Of a stretch of 64,000 nucleotides of DNA, positions 25,895-34,638 are shown one piece after another. Below the pieces are notes generated by a model that worked only from the letters and a program-made list of their open reading frames with translations, did no database searches and had not been told where the DNA came from. Both the position numbers and the translations under genes were made by a program. The DNA lies in assembly GCA_041653935.1 (NCBI GenBank), contig JBAZEO010000001.1, forward strand, positions 1,116,001 to 1,180,000. Reading direction: 5' to 3'. Each line of letters opens with the position of its first letter. Positions within the stretch are counted from its first letter, which is position 1. The DNA comes from JAYEHL01 sp041653935 (lineage in GTDB: Bacteria; Chloroflexota; Dehalococcoidia; E44-bin15).

Positions 25895-26836
25895 CTAGAG
25901 TTTCATGTCCTTCACCGAGCTTACGTCCCCGACGTTCACGGTACGCGCATCCTTGCTGATGCGCTTAATAAGGCCACTTAGCACTTGACCGGGGCCGACT
26001 TCAACAAAAGTGGATACTCCCGCTCCAACCATATACTCGACGCTCTTCTGCCATTGCACGCAGTTAGCGATCTGATCCAAGAGTTCCTGTTTAATCTCTT
26101 CAGCAGTAGCAACAGGCTTCGCAGTGCTATTTACTACAATAGGAACAAGAGGGTCATTGAATTTCACATCAGTTATAGCCCTGGCCATACCTTCAACGGC
26201 AGGCTCCATAAGATGAGAATGGAATGCCCCGCTCACATTAAGCGGCTTACTATATCGTGCTCCCATTGACAGAGACAAGTCGATAGAATGTACCATAGCC
26301 TCTCGCGAGCCGCTAATAACTATCTGACCCGGCGAGTTAATATTAGAAATCTTGGCTCCGGTTTCCTGACATACCGCTTCAACAGCAACCTCGTCCAAGC
26401 CGATAATAGCTACCATGCCGCCTGGCGCTATCTGTCCTGCCTGCTGCATCAGCGTACCCCTCTGCCGTGTAAGACGCACGGCATCAGAGAAGTCCAGCAC
26501 CCCGGCCGCAACCAGAGCGGTATATTCCCCAAGACTATGCCCCGCCATATATGAGGGTCTTACAAGTTCTCCGTATATCTCAGTGGCTGCTCTTAAACAT
26601 GCTATGCTCATCGTGAGTATAGCTGGCTGAGCATTAACCGTCTGGCACAATTCCTGTTCAGGCCCCTCGAAGCAAAGGCGTGAAAGGTGCACCCCAAGCG
26701 CTTCATCCGCCTCCTCAAACACCTTCCGCGTCGAACTAAACGCATCGTACAAATCCCGTCCCATTCCCACCTTCTGGGAGCCTTGGCCCGGGAATACATA
26801 CGCATAATTGCTTGCCTGTTTTGTTGCTTCACTCAT
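25895..26836 (-). CDS. fabD: Malonyl-CoA:ACP transacylase
   Basis: Loads malonyl onto ACP for fatty acid synthesis. 313 aa; VFPGQGSQKVGMG near the start, nucleophile elbow GHSLGEYTALVAAGVL near 97-112, QQAGQ..GGMVAIIG, and SGAFHSHLMEPA with the catalytic His near 205. In a reverse operon with rpmF and yceD upstream. Confidence 0.96.
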   Translation of the reverse strand: MSEATKQASNYAYVFPGQGSQKVGMGRDLYDAFSSTRKVFEEADEALGVHLSRLCFEGPEQELCQTVNAQPAILTMSIACLRAATEIYGELVRPSYMAGHSLGEYTALVAAGVLDFSDAVRLTRQRGTLMQQAGQIAPGGMVAIIGLDEVAVEAVCQETGAKISNINSPGQIVISGSREAMVHSIDLSLSMGARYSKPLNVSGAFHSHLMEPAVEGMARAITDVKFNDPLVPIVVNSTAKPVATAEEIKQELLDQIANCVQWQKSVEYMVGAGVSTFVEVGPGQVLSGLIKRISKDARTVNVGDVSSVKDMKL

Positions 26837-26854
26837 AGGCTTAATCCGTTAGCT

Positions 26855-27049
26855 TTATTCCTTTTTCTTCGTCTCTATTTTGATTACTTCCCTGCCGCCA
26901 TAGGCGCCACAAGTAAGACAAACATGATGTGCCCGCTTGGGGCTATGGCACTGAGGGCAATAATCAATGGCGGGCCCCTTCAATGCAAGGTGAGAGCGCC
27001 GCCTGCCCGTTTTTGATTTTGGAGTTTTATGTTTCGGTAACGGAACCAT
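26855..27049 (-). CDS. rpmF: Ribosomal protein L32
   Basis: A 64-aa L32 with basic N-terminus PLPKHKTPKSKTGRRRSH and a zinc-binding set CPQCHSPKRAHHVCLTCG, the zinc-containing form. Adjacent to yceD and fabD, the usual arrangement. Confidence 0.96.
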   Translation of the reverse strand: MVPLPKHKTPKSKTGRRRSHLALKGPAIDYCPQCHSPKRAHHVCLTCGAYGGREVIKIETKKKE

Positions 27050-27053
27050 TTTA

Positions 27054-27512
27054 TTATTTATCCTTTGCTAGACTCGCTAGTACAGCTAGTCGAGGGTCGA
27101 TCTCTTTTTTACAATCACAAACCCCCTGGTTAAGATTGCTGCCACAGTGAGAACACAGGCCGGCACAATCCTCACGGCACAGGGGCTTCATCGGCTCAGC
27201 CAGAAGCGTATACTGACGCGCAACCTCGCTCAGGTCTATCTGCCGGTATTCATCAATAACAAAGGCCCCTTCTTCGCTCTGTAGCAGGAACTCTTCATCA
27301 AAATTAACAGGCAGTTCCTGATCGAAATCACCGAGGCATCTGCTGCAGACAACGCCGACCACTGTTACGAGGGTACCTCTTACTAGTAAACCTTTATCGG
27401 TTCGTATAAGAACAACTTTTCCCTTATAAGGAAAATTCTCTTCGCCATCCACATTGTAGCTGCGCATGGAGCCGATGCGCTCCTTCAACAGCTGTGATAC
27501 ATTGATTATCAT
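27054..27512 (-). CDS. YceD/DUF177 family protein
   Basis: A 152-aa DUF177 protein, the usual upstream partner of rpmF and linked to 23S rRNA/large-subunit biogenesis. CSRCLGDFDQELPV sits near residue 70 and a second Cys cluster, CREDCAGLCSHCGSNLNQGV near 115, resembles a zinc site; the tail DPRLAVLASL is typical. It is first in the reverse operon behind a consensus promoter. Confidence 0.92.
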   Translation of the reverse strand: MIINVSQLLKERIGSMRSYNVDGEENFPYKGKVVLIRTDKGLLVRGTLVTVVGVVCSRCLGDFDQELPVNFDEEFLLQSEEGAFVIDEYRQIDLSEVARQYTLLAEPMKPLCREDCAGLCSHCGSNLNQGVCDCKKEIDPRLAVLASLAKDK

Positions 27513-27546
27513 AGCTTAGTCTATTCACAGATATTAAAGTTTGCTA

Positions 27547-27575
27547 ATTATATTGATAATATAATAATCTGTCAA
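27547..27575 (-). promoter_or_regulatory. Consensus sigma-70 promoter for the yceD-rpmF-fabD operon
   Basis: On the reverse strand TTGACA (27575 to 27570), 17-base spacer, TATAAT (27552 to 27547): both hexamers perfect. It lies 35 bases before the yceD start. Confidence 0.88.
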
Positions 27576-27647
27576 GTAGCGTTGCATCCAAACCTACCTT
27601 ATGCTACCATAGAGTGCCACTAAGTTTCAAGTTGAAGAACGAGTCAA

Positions 27648-28871
27648 ATGCCGCAGATCCAATTTATTGATGTCACCAACCGCGATGCCGTCCAGGCCTC
27701 GCGCATAATCATGGCTAAGCTCCAGAAAACTATGCTCAATCTCTATCTCTCCGAGATGGGCATATATCAATCGGAGTTTTCGTTCCCTACGGTAAAGCAC
27801 GAACGGAATTACATTCAGGGGAACCTGGAATTAAAAGAGTCGGGGGTTTTTGACAACCTGGTGCTGGAGGGTTGGTGCCGCGCTCTGGTCTCCGATGTCG
27901 AATCGTCGCTTTCCACAGGTGTGAGGGACCTTAACGTCTCCATCTCAACCTCCGATCAGATGATACTGCACAAATTTCACGGCAAACTTGACCGCGATTC
28001 TGTGATCCGGGAAATGGTCGACGCTGTGCATTACGCACGCAGCCACGGCGTCAGCACCATAGGAGTGAACGCCGAGGATGCGTCGCGGACCGACGTCGCA
28101 TATCTCATCGAGTTCGCACAGGCGGCCAAGAAAGCGGGCGCCGACCGGGTCAGGTACTGCGACACGCTGGGATACGACACGCCGATAACTATCCAGGATC
28201 GTATAAGGAAACTCGCCGAACAGGCCGGGATGCCCATCGAGCTCCACTGCCACAACGACCTCGGTATGGCGGTGGCGAACGCGATTTCAGGCGCTACGGC
28301 AGCTATCGACAGCGGCGTAGATGCATATATAAACACATCGGTGAACGGCGTCGGCGAGCGCGCCGGCCAGACGGATCTGGTAAGCTGCATCCTGGCGCTC
28401 ATGTACGGTCGGGATATGCAGCACTATAATATCGGCGATAATATGAATCTGAAAATGGCCGAGAAGCTGGCCAAATACGTATCATATGCCTTCGGCATCC
28501 CGATACCCATCAACCAGCCGGGCGTCGGAGCCAACATATTCGCCCATGAAGCGGGGATACATGCCGACGGCGCTCTGAAAGACCGGCGCAACTACGAGCT
28601 CTTCGACTATGAGATACTCGGGCGCGGAGAGGACACGCGCATACCGACGGGGAGGGTTATCACCACCGGAGAATTCGGCGGAATCGCGGGGTTCCGCTAC
28701 GTCTATGAGAAGATCGGCGTTAAATTCGCCGACAACGACAGCGCGAAGCACATACTGGAGCTGGTACAGTTCGCCAGCGCTCACACCCAGAAACCGCTGA
28801 CCGATGATGAGTTACGGTTCATCGCCAAATATCCCGAGCAGGCCAGGATAATACTAACCCTGACGCCCTAA
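27648..28871 (+). CDS. HMGL-like synthase (homocitrate/isopropylmalate synthase family)
   Basis: A 407-aa DRE-TIM metallolyase that would condense acetyl-CoA (or similar) with a 2-oxo acid. The start motif is IDVTNRDAVQAS in place of the common D-T-L-R-D-G-x-Q, and the metal-binding HCHNDLGMAVANA and NTSVNGVGERAGQTD are intact. It lacks the C-terminal LeuA allosteric domain, so homocitrate synthase or a related enzyme is more likely than classical LeuA. No leucine or lysine genes are adjacent; the acyl-CoA dehydrogenase/Etf operon follows after 91 bases. Confidence 0.82.
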   Translation: MPQIQFIDVTNRDAVQASRIIMAKLQKTMLNLYLSEMGIYQSEFSFPTVKHERNYIQGNLELKESGVFDNLVLEGWCRALVSDVESSLSTGVRDLNVSISTSDQMILHKFHGKLDRDSVIREMVDAVHYARSHGVSTIGVNAEDASRTDVAYLIEFAQAAKKAGADRVRYCDTLGYDTPITIQDRIRKLAEQAGMPIELHCHNDLGMAVANAISGATAAIDSGVDAYINTSVNGVGERAGQTDLVSCILALMYGRDMQHYNIGDNMNLKMAEKLAKYVSYAFGIPIPINQPGVGANIFAHEAGIHADGALKDRRNYELFDYEILGRGEDTRIPTGRVITTGEFGGIAGFRYVYEKIGVKFADNDSAKHILELVQFASAHTQKPLTDDELRFIAKYPEQARIILTLTP

Positions 28872-28902
28872 TATTCCTTTTCAGAAGAAACTATATCAAG
28901 GC

Positions 28903-28932
28903 TTGCTAACAATCGCTAAAAACCTCTACAAT
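28903..28932 (+). promoter_or_regulatory. Possible promoter for the acyl-CoA dehydrogenase/Etf operon
   Basis: TTGCTA (28903-28908), 18-base spacer, TACAAT (28927-28932). A perfect TATAAT at 28939-28944 is nearby but lacks a good -35. Confidence 0.4.
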
Positions 28933-28962
28933 ATACTTTATAATCCGTAAAGGAGCACGCCA

Positions 28963-30120
28963 TTGGACTATTTCTTGACCGAACAGCAACAGCTAATCAG
29001 GGACCTGGCCCGCAGAGTCGCCGAGGAAAGAATAATGCCGGTGCGGGCGGAGCTGGATGAGAAAGAGGAATTCCCTTGGGCCATAGTTAAAGATATAGCC
29101 GCCAGCGACCTTTTCCGGGTCTTTGTCCCTGCGGAATATGAAGGGCTGGGCGAAAAGGCTGTTGGCCTCTGCGTCGCCGTCGAAGAACTGAGCCGCGCCT
29201 GCTGCGGCGTCGCGCTGACGTATGCCGCGGACTGCCTGGGTTCCATACCGATATTCCTGTACGGGAACAATGAGCAGAAACAAAAATACCTGCCGGATAT
29301 AGCCAGCGGCAAGAAGCTAACCGCATTCGCGCTGACAGAATCCAGCGCCGGCAGCGATGCCAGCAGGATAAAGACCACGGCTGTCCGCGACGGAAATTTT
29401 TATGTCATTAACGGCACAAAGCAATTCATCACCAACGGCGGAGAGGCCGAGATATATACGATAATAGCGCTGACCGATCCGACGCGCGGGCCGCGCGGCG
29501 CGAGCGCGTTCCTCATCGATAAGGATACCCCCGGTTTCACCTTCGGCAAGAAGGAAAAGAAGATGGGCATACGCTGCTCCGCCACCCGCGAGCTAGTTTT
29601 TAATCACTGCCGCGTCCCCAAAGAAAACCTGCTAGGCAAAGAGGGACAAGGTTTCATCGTCTCGATGAAAACGCTCGACCTGTCGCGTCCCGGTGTGGCT
29701 GCTCTTGCGGTAGGGCTGGCGCAGGGTGCGCTGGAAGCCGCTGTCAATTCCGCCAAAACCCGCGAACAATTCGACCACCCTGTATCCTCCATCCAGGCCG
29801 TGCAGCATATACTGGCCAATATGGCCATGGACGTGGAGGCGGGCCGCGCGCTGATGTACGCCACCGCCAAGACCATCGACAGCGGGGTTAAAGACTACTC
29901 CGAGGAAGGCGCGATGGCCAAGGTCTTCGCCACCGATATGGCAATGCGGGTAACCACCGACGCCGTCCAGGTATGCGGCGGCGCGGGCTATATGCGCGAC
30001 TACCCCGTGGAGAAGATGATGCGCGATGCCAAGATCAACCAGATATATGAGGGCACCAACCAGGTGCTGCGCAACGTCATCGCCCTTGAGGTGCTGAAGA
30101 GGAAAGCGCTGCGTAAATGA
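28963..30120 (+). CDS. Acyl-CoA dehydrogenase (CarC-like position)
   Basis: A 385-aa FAD acyl-CoA dehydrogenase of canonical size. Signatures: FALTESSAGSDASRIKTTA near 125-143, FITNGG, an FAD/interface segment VCGGAGYMRDYPVEKMMRDA and the catalytic-loop IYEGTNQVLRN with Glu retained. TTG 28963 start has AAAGGAG upstream. It is translationally coupled (ATGA) to etfB and followed by a ferredoxin-fused EtfA, so it is the dehydrogenase or reductase of that electron-transfer unit. Confidence 0.94.
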   Translation: MDYFLTEQQQLIRDLARRVAEERIMPVRAELDEKEEFPWAIVKDIAASDLFRVFVPAEYEGLGEKAVGLCVAVEELSRACCGVALTYAADCLGSIPIFLYGNNEQKQKYLPDIASGKKLTAFALTESSAGSDASRIKTTAVRDGNFYVINGTKQFITNGGEAEIYTIIALTDPTRGPRGASAFLIDKDTPGFTFGKKEKKMGIRCSATRELVFNHCRVPKENLLGKEGQGFIVSMKTLDLSRPGVAALAVGLAQGALEAAVNSAKTREQFDHPVSSIQAVQHILANMAMDVEAGRALMYATAKTIDSGVKDYSEEGAMAKVFATDMAMRVTTDAVQVCGGAGYMRDYPVEKMMRDAKINQIYEGTNQVLRNVIALEVLKRKALRK

Positions 30121-30896
30121 ATATCGTCGTCTGCATCAAGCAGGTGCCCGGCACCACCGATATAAAGATAGACCCCAAGACCAACACCCTCGTCCGCGAG
30201 GGAGTGCAAAGCATCATAAATCCCTTCGACTGCTATGCCATCGAGGAAGGCGTGCGCCTCCGCGAGAAGCACGGCGGCAAGGTCACCATAATCACCATGG
30301 GCCCGCCCCAGGCGGACGCTGCGTTAAGGGAAGCAATATCGCTCGGCGCCGACGAAGCGGTACTGGTCAGCGACCGCGCCTTCGCCGGCTCAGACACATG
30401 GGCCACATCGTATGTTATTTCCAGAGCGATCCAGAAGATAGGCGCATTCGATTTAATCATCTGCGGCAAACAGACGCTCGACGGCGACACCGGACAGGTG
30501 GGCCCCGGCGTCGCCGAGATGCTGAAGATCCCCTTCATCGCATATGTCAGCAATATCGAGGACATCGGCAACGGGCGCATGCGCGTGCAGCGCATGATAG
30601 AAGAGGGACATGAAATAATCGAGTCGAGCCTGCCTGCCGTCATCACCGTATCCAAAGAGATAAACGTGCCCCGCCTGCCGTCCATACGCGGCACGATGAA
30701 ATCCAAGAGCGCCAAGATACCGGTGTGGACGGCCGCCGACATCGCAGCCGAAGCCGATAAAGCGGGGCTTAACGGCTCGCCGACGCGTGTGGTCAAGATA
30801 TTCTTCCCCAAGCGCGAGCGCAAGAGCGAGATGCTCGCGGGCAGCGCCGGGGAGCAGGTTGATAAGCTCATCAAGAAGCTGGAGGGGATAATATGA
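30117..30896 (+). CDS. etfB: Electron transfer flavoprotein beta subunit
   Basis: A 259-aa EtfB (FixA-like). MNIVVCIKQVPGTTDIKID start, NPFDCYAIEEGVRLREKHGG near 40-58, the ICGKQTLDGDTGQVGPGVAE nucleotide segment near 115-134, and the recognition loop region LPAVITVSKEINVPRLPSIR. Starts inside the dehydrogenase stop and ends overlapping a 58-aa gene. In CarD-type bifurcating complexes the beta subunit holds FAD instead of AMP; this cannot be judged by eye here. Confidence 0.95.
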   Translation: MNIVVCIKQVPGTTDIKIDPKTNTLVREGVQSIINPFDCYAIEEGVRLREKHGGKVTIITMGPPQADAALREAISLGADEAVLVSDRAFAGSDTWATSYVISRAIQKIGAFDLIICGKQTLDGDTGQVGPGVAEMLKIPFIAYVSNIEDIGNGRMRVQRMIEEGHEIIESSLPAVITVSKEINVPRLPSIRGTMKSKSAKIPVWTAADIAAEADKAGLNGSPTRVVKIFFPKRERKSEMLAGSAGEQVDKLIKKLEGII

Positions 30897-31069
30897 GCCT
30901 TGCAATCTGCAAACATCATCTGATCGACCTGGGATACGATCCTAACAGCCCTCAAATCCCGCCGCAGTTTAAAACTCAATGCGAGATCGAAGGCTGTGAT
31001 AACAGCGCTAAATTCATAGTAGAACGGTATAAAAAAGAGGACGAGGACAATAAACCTGCAGAGGGTTGA
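30893..31069 (+). CDS. Small 58-aa Cys/His protein between etfB and etfA
   Basis: An overlooked small gene. ATG 30893 overlaps the etfB stop (ATGA), with GGAGGGG upstream inside etfB. The product begins MSLAICKHHLIDLGYD and has CEIEGC near residues 30-35 and an acidic tail. Cys6/His8/His9 and Cys30/Cys35 could make one zinc or Fe-S site. Its end is 12 bases before etfA. Coupling to etfB and position inside the operon argue that it is real; I do not recognise the family. Confidence 0.7.
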   Translation: MSLAICKHHLIDLGYDPNSPQIPPQFKTQCEIEGCDNSAKFIVERYKKEDEDNKPAEG

Positions 31070-31081
31070 TACAAGGATTTA

Positions 31082-32266
31082 ATGGCAATAATCATCGATC
31101 AAAATAAATGCACTCAGTGCGGGGCCTGCGAGGGGGCATGCCCCTTCGGCCTCATCAGCCTCGTTGACGATAAGGTAGTAATCGCCGACGGCTGTAACCT
31201 GTGCGGCGCATGCATTGACATCTGCAGTTCCGATGCCCTGTCGATGGAGAGCGTCAAGCAGGAGAAGGCCGAGGGCCACAGCGGCGTCTGGGTCTTCGCC
31301 GAGCAGCGCAACGGGAAGCTGAAAAACGTCTCCTACGAGCTGGTGTCCGAGGGGCGCAAGCTGGCCGACAAGCTGGGCGTAAAGCTGAGCGCCGTGTGCA
31401 TCGGGCACAAGGTCGGCGACATAGACAGCCTCATCTCATACGGCGCCGATAAAGTGTACGCCATCGACGACGCATCGCTGGCAAGCCACCAGGAGGACTA
31501 CTACACCGCCGCGCTCGTCGAGTTGATAAATAAACACAAGCCGGAGATCCTCCTCGCCGGAGCCACAGCTTTAGGACGTTCGTTCATCCCACGCGTGGCG
31601 TCGATCTTATACACCGGCCTCACCGCAGACTGCACCGGCCTCGACATCGATCCTGAGACCAAGCTGCTGCTGCAGACACGCCCCACCTTCGGCGGCAACG
31701 TCATGGCCACTATCATCTGCCAGGCGAAACGGCCGCAGATGTCCACGGTGCGTCCGCACGTTTTCAAGATGGCCGCCCCCGATAAATCACGCAAGGGCGA
31801 AATTATAAAGGTCGACTTCAAGAAAGAAGCTGTCACGGCCAGGACCAAACTGATCAGCTTCGTCGAGGACCTTAGTGAAAAGATAAAGATCGATGATGCG
31901 AATATCATAGTTTCCGGCGGCCGCGGTCTGGGCAAGCCGGAGAATTTCAAGCTGATCGAGGAGCTGGCCGGCGCCCTGGGGGCGGCGGTGGGCTCGTCGC
32001 GCCCGCCCGTGGACGAGGGGTGGATACCGTACTCGCACCAAGTGGGCCAGACCGGCAAAACCGTTTGCCCCAAACTTTACATCGCCTGCGGCATCTCCGG
32101 CGCAGTGCAGCACCTAGCCGGCATGCAGACATCGGACGTCATTATCGCCATAAACCAGGACCCCAACGCACCGATATTCGAGGTGGCCACCTATGGCCTC
32201 GTCGGCGACCTGTTCGAGATAGTACCCATGCTGACCCAGAAGCTGAAACAGGCGCGGGGGCAGTAA
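31082..32266 (+). CDS. etfA: Electron transfer flavoprotein alpha subunit with N-terminal ferredoxin domain
   Basis: A 394-aa EtfA fused at the N-terminus to a two-cluster ferredoxin: CTQCGACEGACPFG (residues 10-23) and CNLCGACIDICSSDAL (near 39-54). The Etf N-domain begins at VWVFAEQRNGK near residue 76; the C-terminal FAD domain shows SGGRGLGKPENF, SRPPVDEGW, YSHQVGQTG and the signature ACGISGAVQHLAGM...AINQDPNAPIF. Ferredoxin-bearing EtfA is the architecture of CarE of the caffeyl-CoA reductase complex, which bifurcates electrons. Confidence 0.95.
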   Translation: MAIIIDQNKCTQCGACEGACPFGLISLVDDKVVIADGCNLCGACIDICSSDALSMESVKQEKAEGHSGVWVFAEQRNGKLKNVSYELVSEGRKLADKLGVKLSAVCIGHKVGDIDSLISYGADKVYAIDDASLASHQEDYYTAALVELINKHKPEILLAGATALGRSFIPRVASILYTGLTADCTGLDIDPETKLLLQTRPTFGGNVMATIICQAKRPQMSTVRPHVFKMAAPDKSRKGEIIKVDFKKEAVTARTKLISFVEDLSEKIKIDDANIIVSGGRGLGKPENFKLIEELAGALGAAVGSSRPPVDEGWIPYSHQVGQTGKTVCPKLYIACGISGAVQHLAGMQTSDVIIAINQDPNAPIFEVATYGLVGDLFEIVPMLTQKLKQARGQ

Positions 32267-32340
32267 TCCGGAGGATTTGCAATATATAGGATACGGACGT
32301 AAAGTCCGGGCCTGAAGCATATTGAGAGAGAGATGATATT

Positions 32341-32445
32341 ATGGCAACTGTGGTATGTCCTTATTGCGGTAAATTGTATATGGGTGATAGAGTGCCTGAT
32401 CAGTGCGTTAAATGCGGGAGGGTTATCCAAAGCCCTCCTAAATAG
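32341..32445 (+). CDS. 34-aa double CxxC zinc-ribbon protein
   Basis: A very small frame, MATVVCPYCGKLYMGDRVPD then QCVKCGRVIQ, with two CxxC knuckles spaced as in a rubredoxin-like zinc ribbon. A GAGAGAGATGATATT purine-rich ribosome site precedes the ATG. It lies between etfA and trmO. The paired CxxC motifs make chance unlikely, but the size leaves doubt. Confidence 0.6.
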   Translation: MATVVCPYCGKLYMGDRVPDQCVKCGRVIQSPPK

Positions 32446-32485
32446 AGCGTGACTGAAAAAGCCGCGGGGACAGCAGGAAAATATA

Positions 32486-32947
32486 ATGGACGAGATCAAA
32501 CTTAAACCGATCGGCGTGGTGCACAACGAGATAAAGCAGACCGGGTACCACGACTGCAAAAACATTGTCTCCGAGATAGAGGTCGATGCGAAGTGGGCCG
32601 AGCTGTTGGACGGCATCGAAGAGTTCTCCCACATCATCGTCCTCTTCTGGATGCACGCCGTGCCGCCGGACAGCCCGCGGCCGACTAAAGTCCACCCCCG
32701 CGGACGCGCCGACCTCCCCCTCGTCGGGCTCTTCGCCACCCGCGCCCCGCAGCGGCCCAACCCCGTCGGCATAACCATTGTCAAGCTAATCGAGCGGCGC
32801 GGCACCACGCTCACCGTGCAGGGGCTGGACGCTATAGACGGCACGCCCGTGATAGACATCAAATCGTACATGATCCCCGGGATCGCCCGCAACGAGATAA
32901 GGATGCCGGAATGGGTAGCAAAGCTGAGAAAACCGCCGCAGCACTGA
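32486..32947 (+). CDS. trmO: tRNA threonylcarbamoyladenosine methyltransferase TrmO (TsaA/YaeB family)
   Basis: A 153-aa single-domain TrmO that methylates t6A37 of tRNA with SAM. Features: LKPIGVVHNEIKQ start, GIEEFSHIIVLFWMH near 49-63, GLFATRAPQRPNPVGIT near 81-97 and LDAIDGTPVIDIKSY near 115-129. Its end overlaps the glycosylase gene by 37 bases in another frame. Confidence 0.93.
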   Translation: MDEIKLKPIGVVHNEIKQTGYHDCKNIVSEIEVDAKWAELLDGIEEFSHIIVLFWMHAVPPDSPRPTKVHPRGRADLPLVGLFATRAPQRPNPVGITIVKLIERRGTTLTVQGLDAIDGTPVIDIKSYMIPGIARNEIRMPEWVAKLRKPPQH

Positions 32948-33576
32948 ACGACATCTATAATCGACTGTTCCAGCGCTACGGCCCGCAGCACTGGTGGCCC
33001 GGCGAGACCCCGTTCGAAGTGATAATCGGCGCGATACTCACGCAGTCTACAGCATGGAGCAACGTGGAGAAGGCCCTCGCCAACCTCAAGGCGGAGGGGT
33101 TGATCGACCCCGAAGCTCTCCTGTCGGTATCGATCGACGATTTGGCGATGCTGATACGGCCGTCGGGCTACTACAACGCCAAGGCGGCGAAGGTAAAGGC
33201 CTTTATCGAACGCATGCACGGCAAATACGATGGAAATCTCGACGTATTATTCGCGCTCGACACCGCATCGTTACGACAGGAGCTGCTTTCTATCCACGGC
33301 ATCGGTCCGGAGACCGCCGACTCGATACTGCTCTACGCCGCGCATCGTCCGATATTCGTCATCGACGCCTACACCAGGCGCATAATCGGACGACTTGGCC
33401 TTGCCCCATCAAACGACAGCTATGAATCGTTCCAGCGATTATTCATGGAGAACCTGCCGCACGACGAGGAGATGTTCAACGAATACCACGCGCTGTTTGT
33501 GCGCCACGGCAAGGAGGCATGCCGCAAGGACCCGCTATGTAAAAGCTGCTCACTTCTGGATATTTGCACGTACTGA
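32911..33576 (+). CDS. HhH-GPD DNA glycosylase (endonuclease III superfamily, COG2231-like)
   Basis: A 221-aa base-excision glycosylase. The hairpin reads IHGIGPETADSILLYA and the catalytic Asp is in VIDAYTRR; the position of the Nth catalytic Lys is Glu, so it is probably a monofunctional glycosylase (for example 3-methyladenine type) rather than a lyase. C-terminal CRKDPLCKSCSLLDIC gives the [4Fe-4S] site. Overlaps trmO at its start and the convergent membrane-protein gene at its 3' end by 27 bases. Confidence 0.88.
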   Translation: MGSKAEKTAAALNDIYNRLFQRYGPQHWWPGETPFEVIIGAILTQSTAWSNVEKALANLKAEGLIDPEALLSVSIDDLAMLIRPSGYYNAKAAKVKAFIERMHGKYDGNLDVLFALDTASLRQELLSIHGIGPETADSILLYAAHRPIFVIDAYTRRIIGRLGLAPSNDSYESFQRLFMENLPHDEEMFNEYHALFVRHGKEACRKDPLCKSCSLLDICTY

Positions 33577-34638
33577 GCGCTTTTTGCGCACAGATTCCAT
33601 CACATGCCAGTAGGCGAACACCAGCAGCCCCACAGCGATTACACTGAGGAAACTTATACTGCGATCCACCAGTGTGATGGACCAGGCCTCGGACTTGGCC
33701 AGGCCGGTTATCATCAGCAATCCGGCCACCCCGGGCTCCACAAGCCCCAGACCGCCCGGCGTCAGGGGTATCGCCGTTATCAGTGCGTTGGCCAGTGAAG
33801 CGAAGATGAATAGCGCTATCCCGACCTCGACGATATCGAACCCCAGCGCCTGCGCCACCAGAATGAGGCGGCCGGCCTCAAGCAGCCAGATGACCACCGT
33901 CAGGAAGGTGAGCATGCGCAGCTGCCCGAAGCTGCTCAGCGCGCCCTGCTCGAACAGGGTATAGAAAACCCTTATCTTCTTGGGCAGGAGGTTAACCAGT
34001 TTGCTCCCGAATTTGCCCATCCCGCCAAGAACCAGGATGATCCCCAGCAGCAGAACTATGCCGATAACCAGCACTATCCCGAATACCTTCCAGTCGTGTC
34101 CGCCCGTTAGCAACAGCCAGATAATAGAAACCACAGTCAGAAGCACGATGACGAGTATATCGAGGAAGCGTTCGGACAGCAGCGTGCCCAGCGTCTTTGT
34201 GAAGCTGACACCGGTGCGTTCCTTAAAGAGGTAAGCGCGATATACGTCGCCCAGCCTGGCATAGAGCACGCAGTTGGCGAACCAGTTCATAATCACCATC
34301 TGCGTCAGCGCCGGCAGGGACGGCATTTCCACGCCCTGGTCTTTACGTATGCCGGCATGATACATCAGGTAACGCCACCGAAGCGCACGGAGGGGGAAGG
34401 TCAGATAATAGCAGACGAAACCGAGCGCGAAATACCAGGGATTGCACCCTTTTATCTTGTCCCACATCGCGGCGAAATCGACGTTAAGCTGGGTAAAGAT
34501 AACGACTATGAGGCCGATTGCTAATACGAGCGATATCAGCGTGCGGACATTGAAGAACTTCTTGCGCAGGAAGTTCTTCTCCCCCACCGCGGCTGCTTTC
34601 GCCGCAGAAGGATCTTTTACCCTGTTATCCTCGGTCAA
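33550..34638 (-). CDS. Lysylphosphatidylglycerol synthase TM-region/flippase-like membrane protein (UPF0104)
   Basis: A 362-aa integral membrane protein with about eight hydrophobic helices, matching the UPF0104/AglD-YbhN fold. Recognisable segments are LRWRYLMYHAG near 88, LTQMVIMNWFANCVLYARLGD near residue 110 (written here as separate conserved pieces), TLLSERFLDI near 155 and LTPGGLGLVEPGVAGLL near 295. Family members are flippases or glycan/lipid transferases. No MprF catalytic domain is attached. Its start overlaps the rsmG stop (ATGA). Confidence 0.85.
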   Translation of the reverse strand: MTEDNRVKDPSAAKAAAVGEKNFLRKKFFNVRTLISLVLAIGLIVVIFTQLNVDFAAMWDKIKGCNPWYFALGFVCYYLTFPLRALRWRYLMYHAGIRKDQGVEMPSLPALTQMVIMNWFANCVLYARLGDVYRAYLFKERTGVSFTKTLGTLLSERFLDILVIVLLTVVSIIWLLLTGGHDWKVFGIVLVIGIVLLLGIILVLGGMGKFGSKLVNLLPKKIRVFYTLFEQGALSSFGQLRMLTFLTVVIWLLEAGRLILVAQALGFDIVEVGIALFIFASLANALITAIPLTPGGLGLVEPGVAGLLMITGLAKSEAWSITLVDRSISFLSVIAVGLLVFAYWHVMESVRKKRSVRANIQK

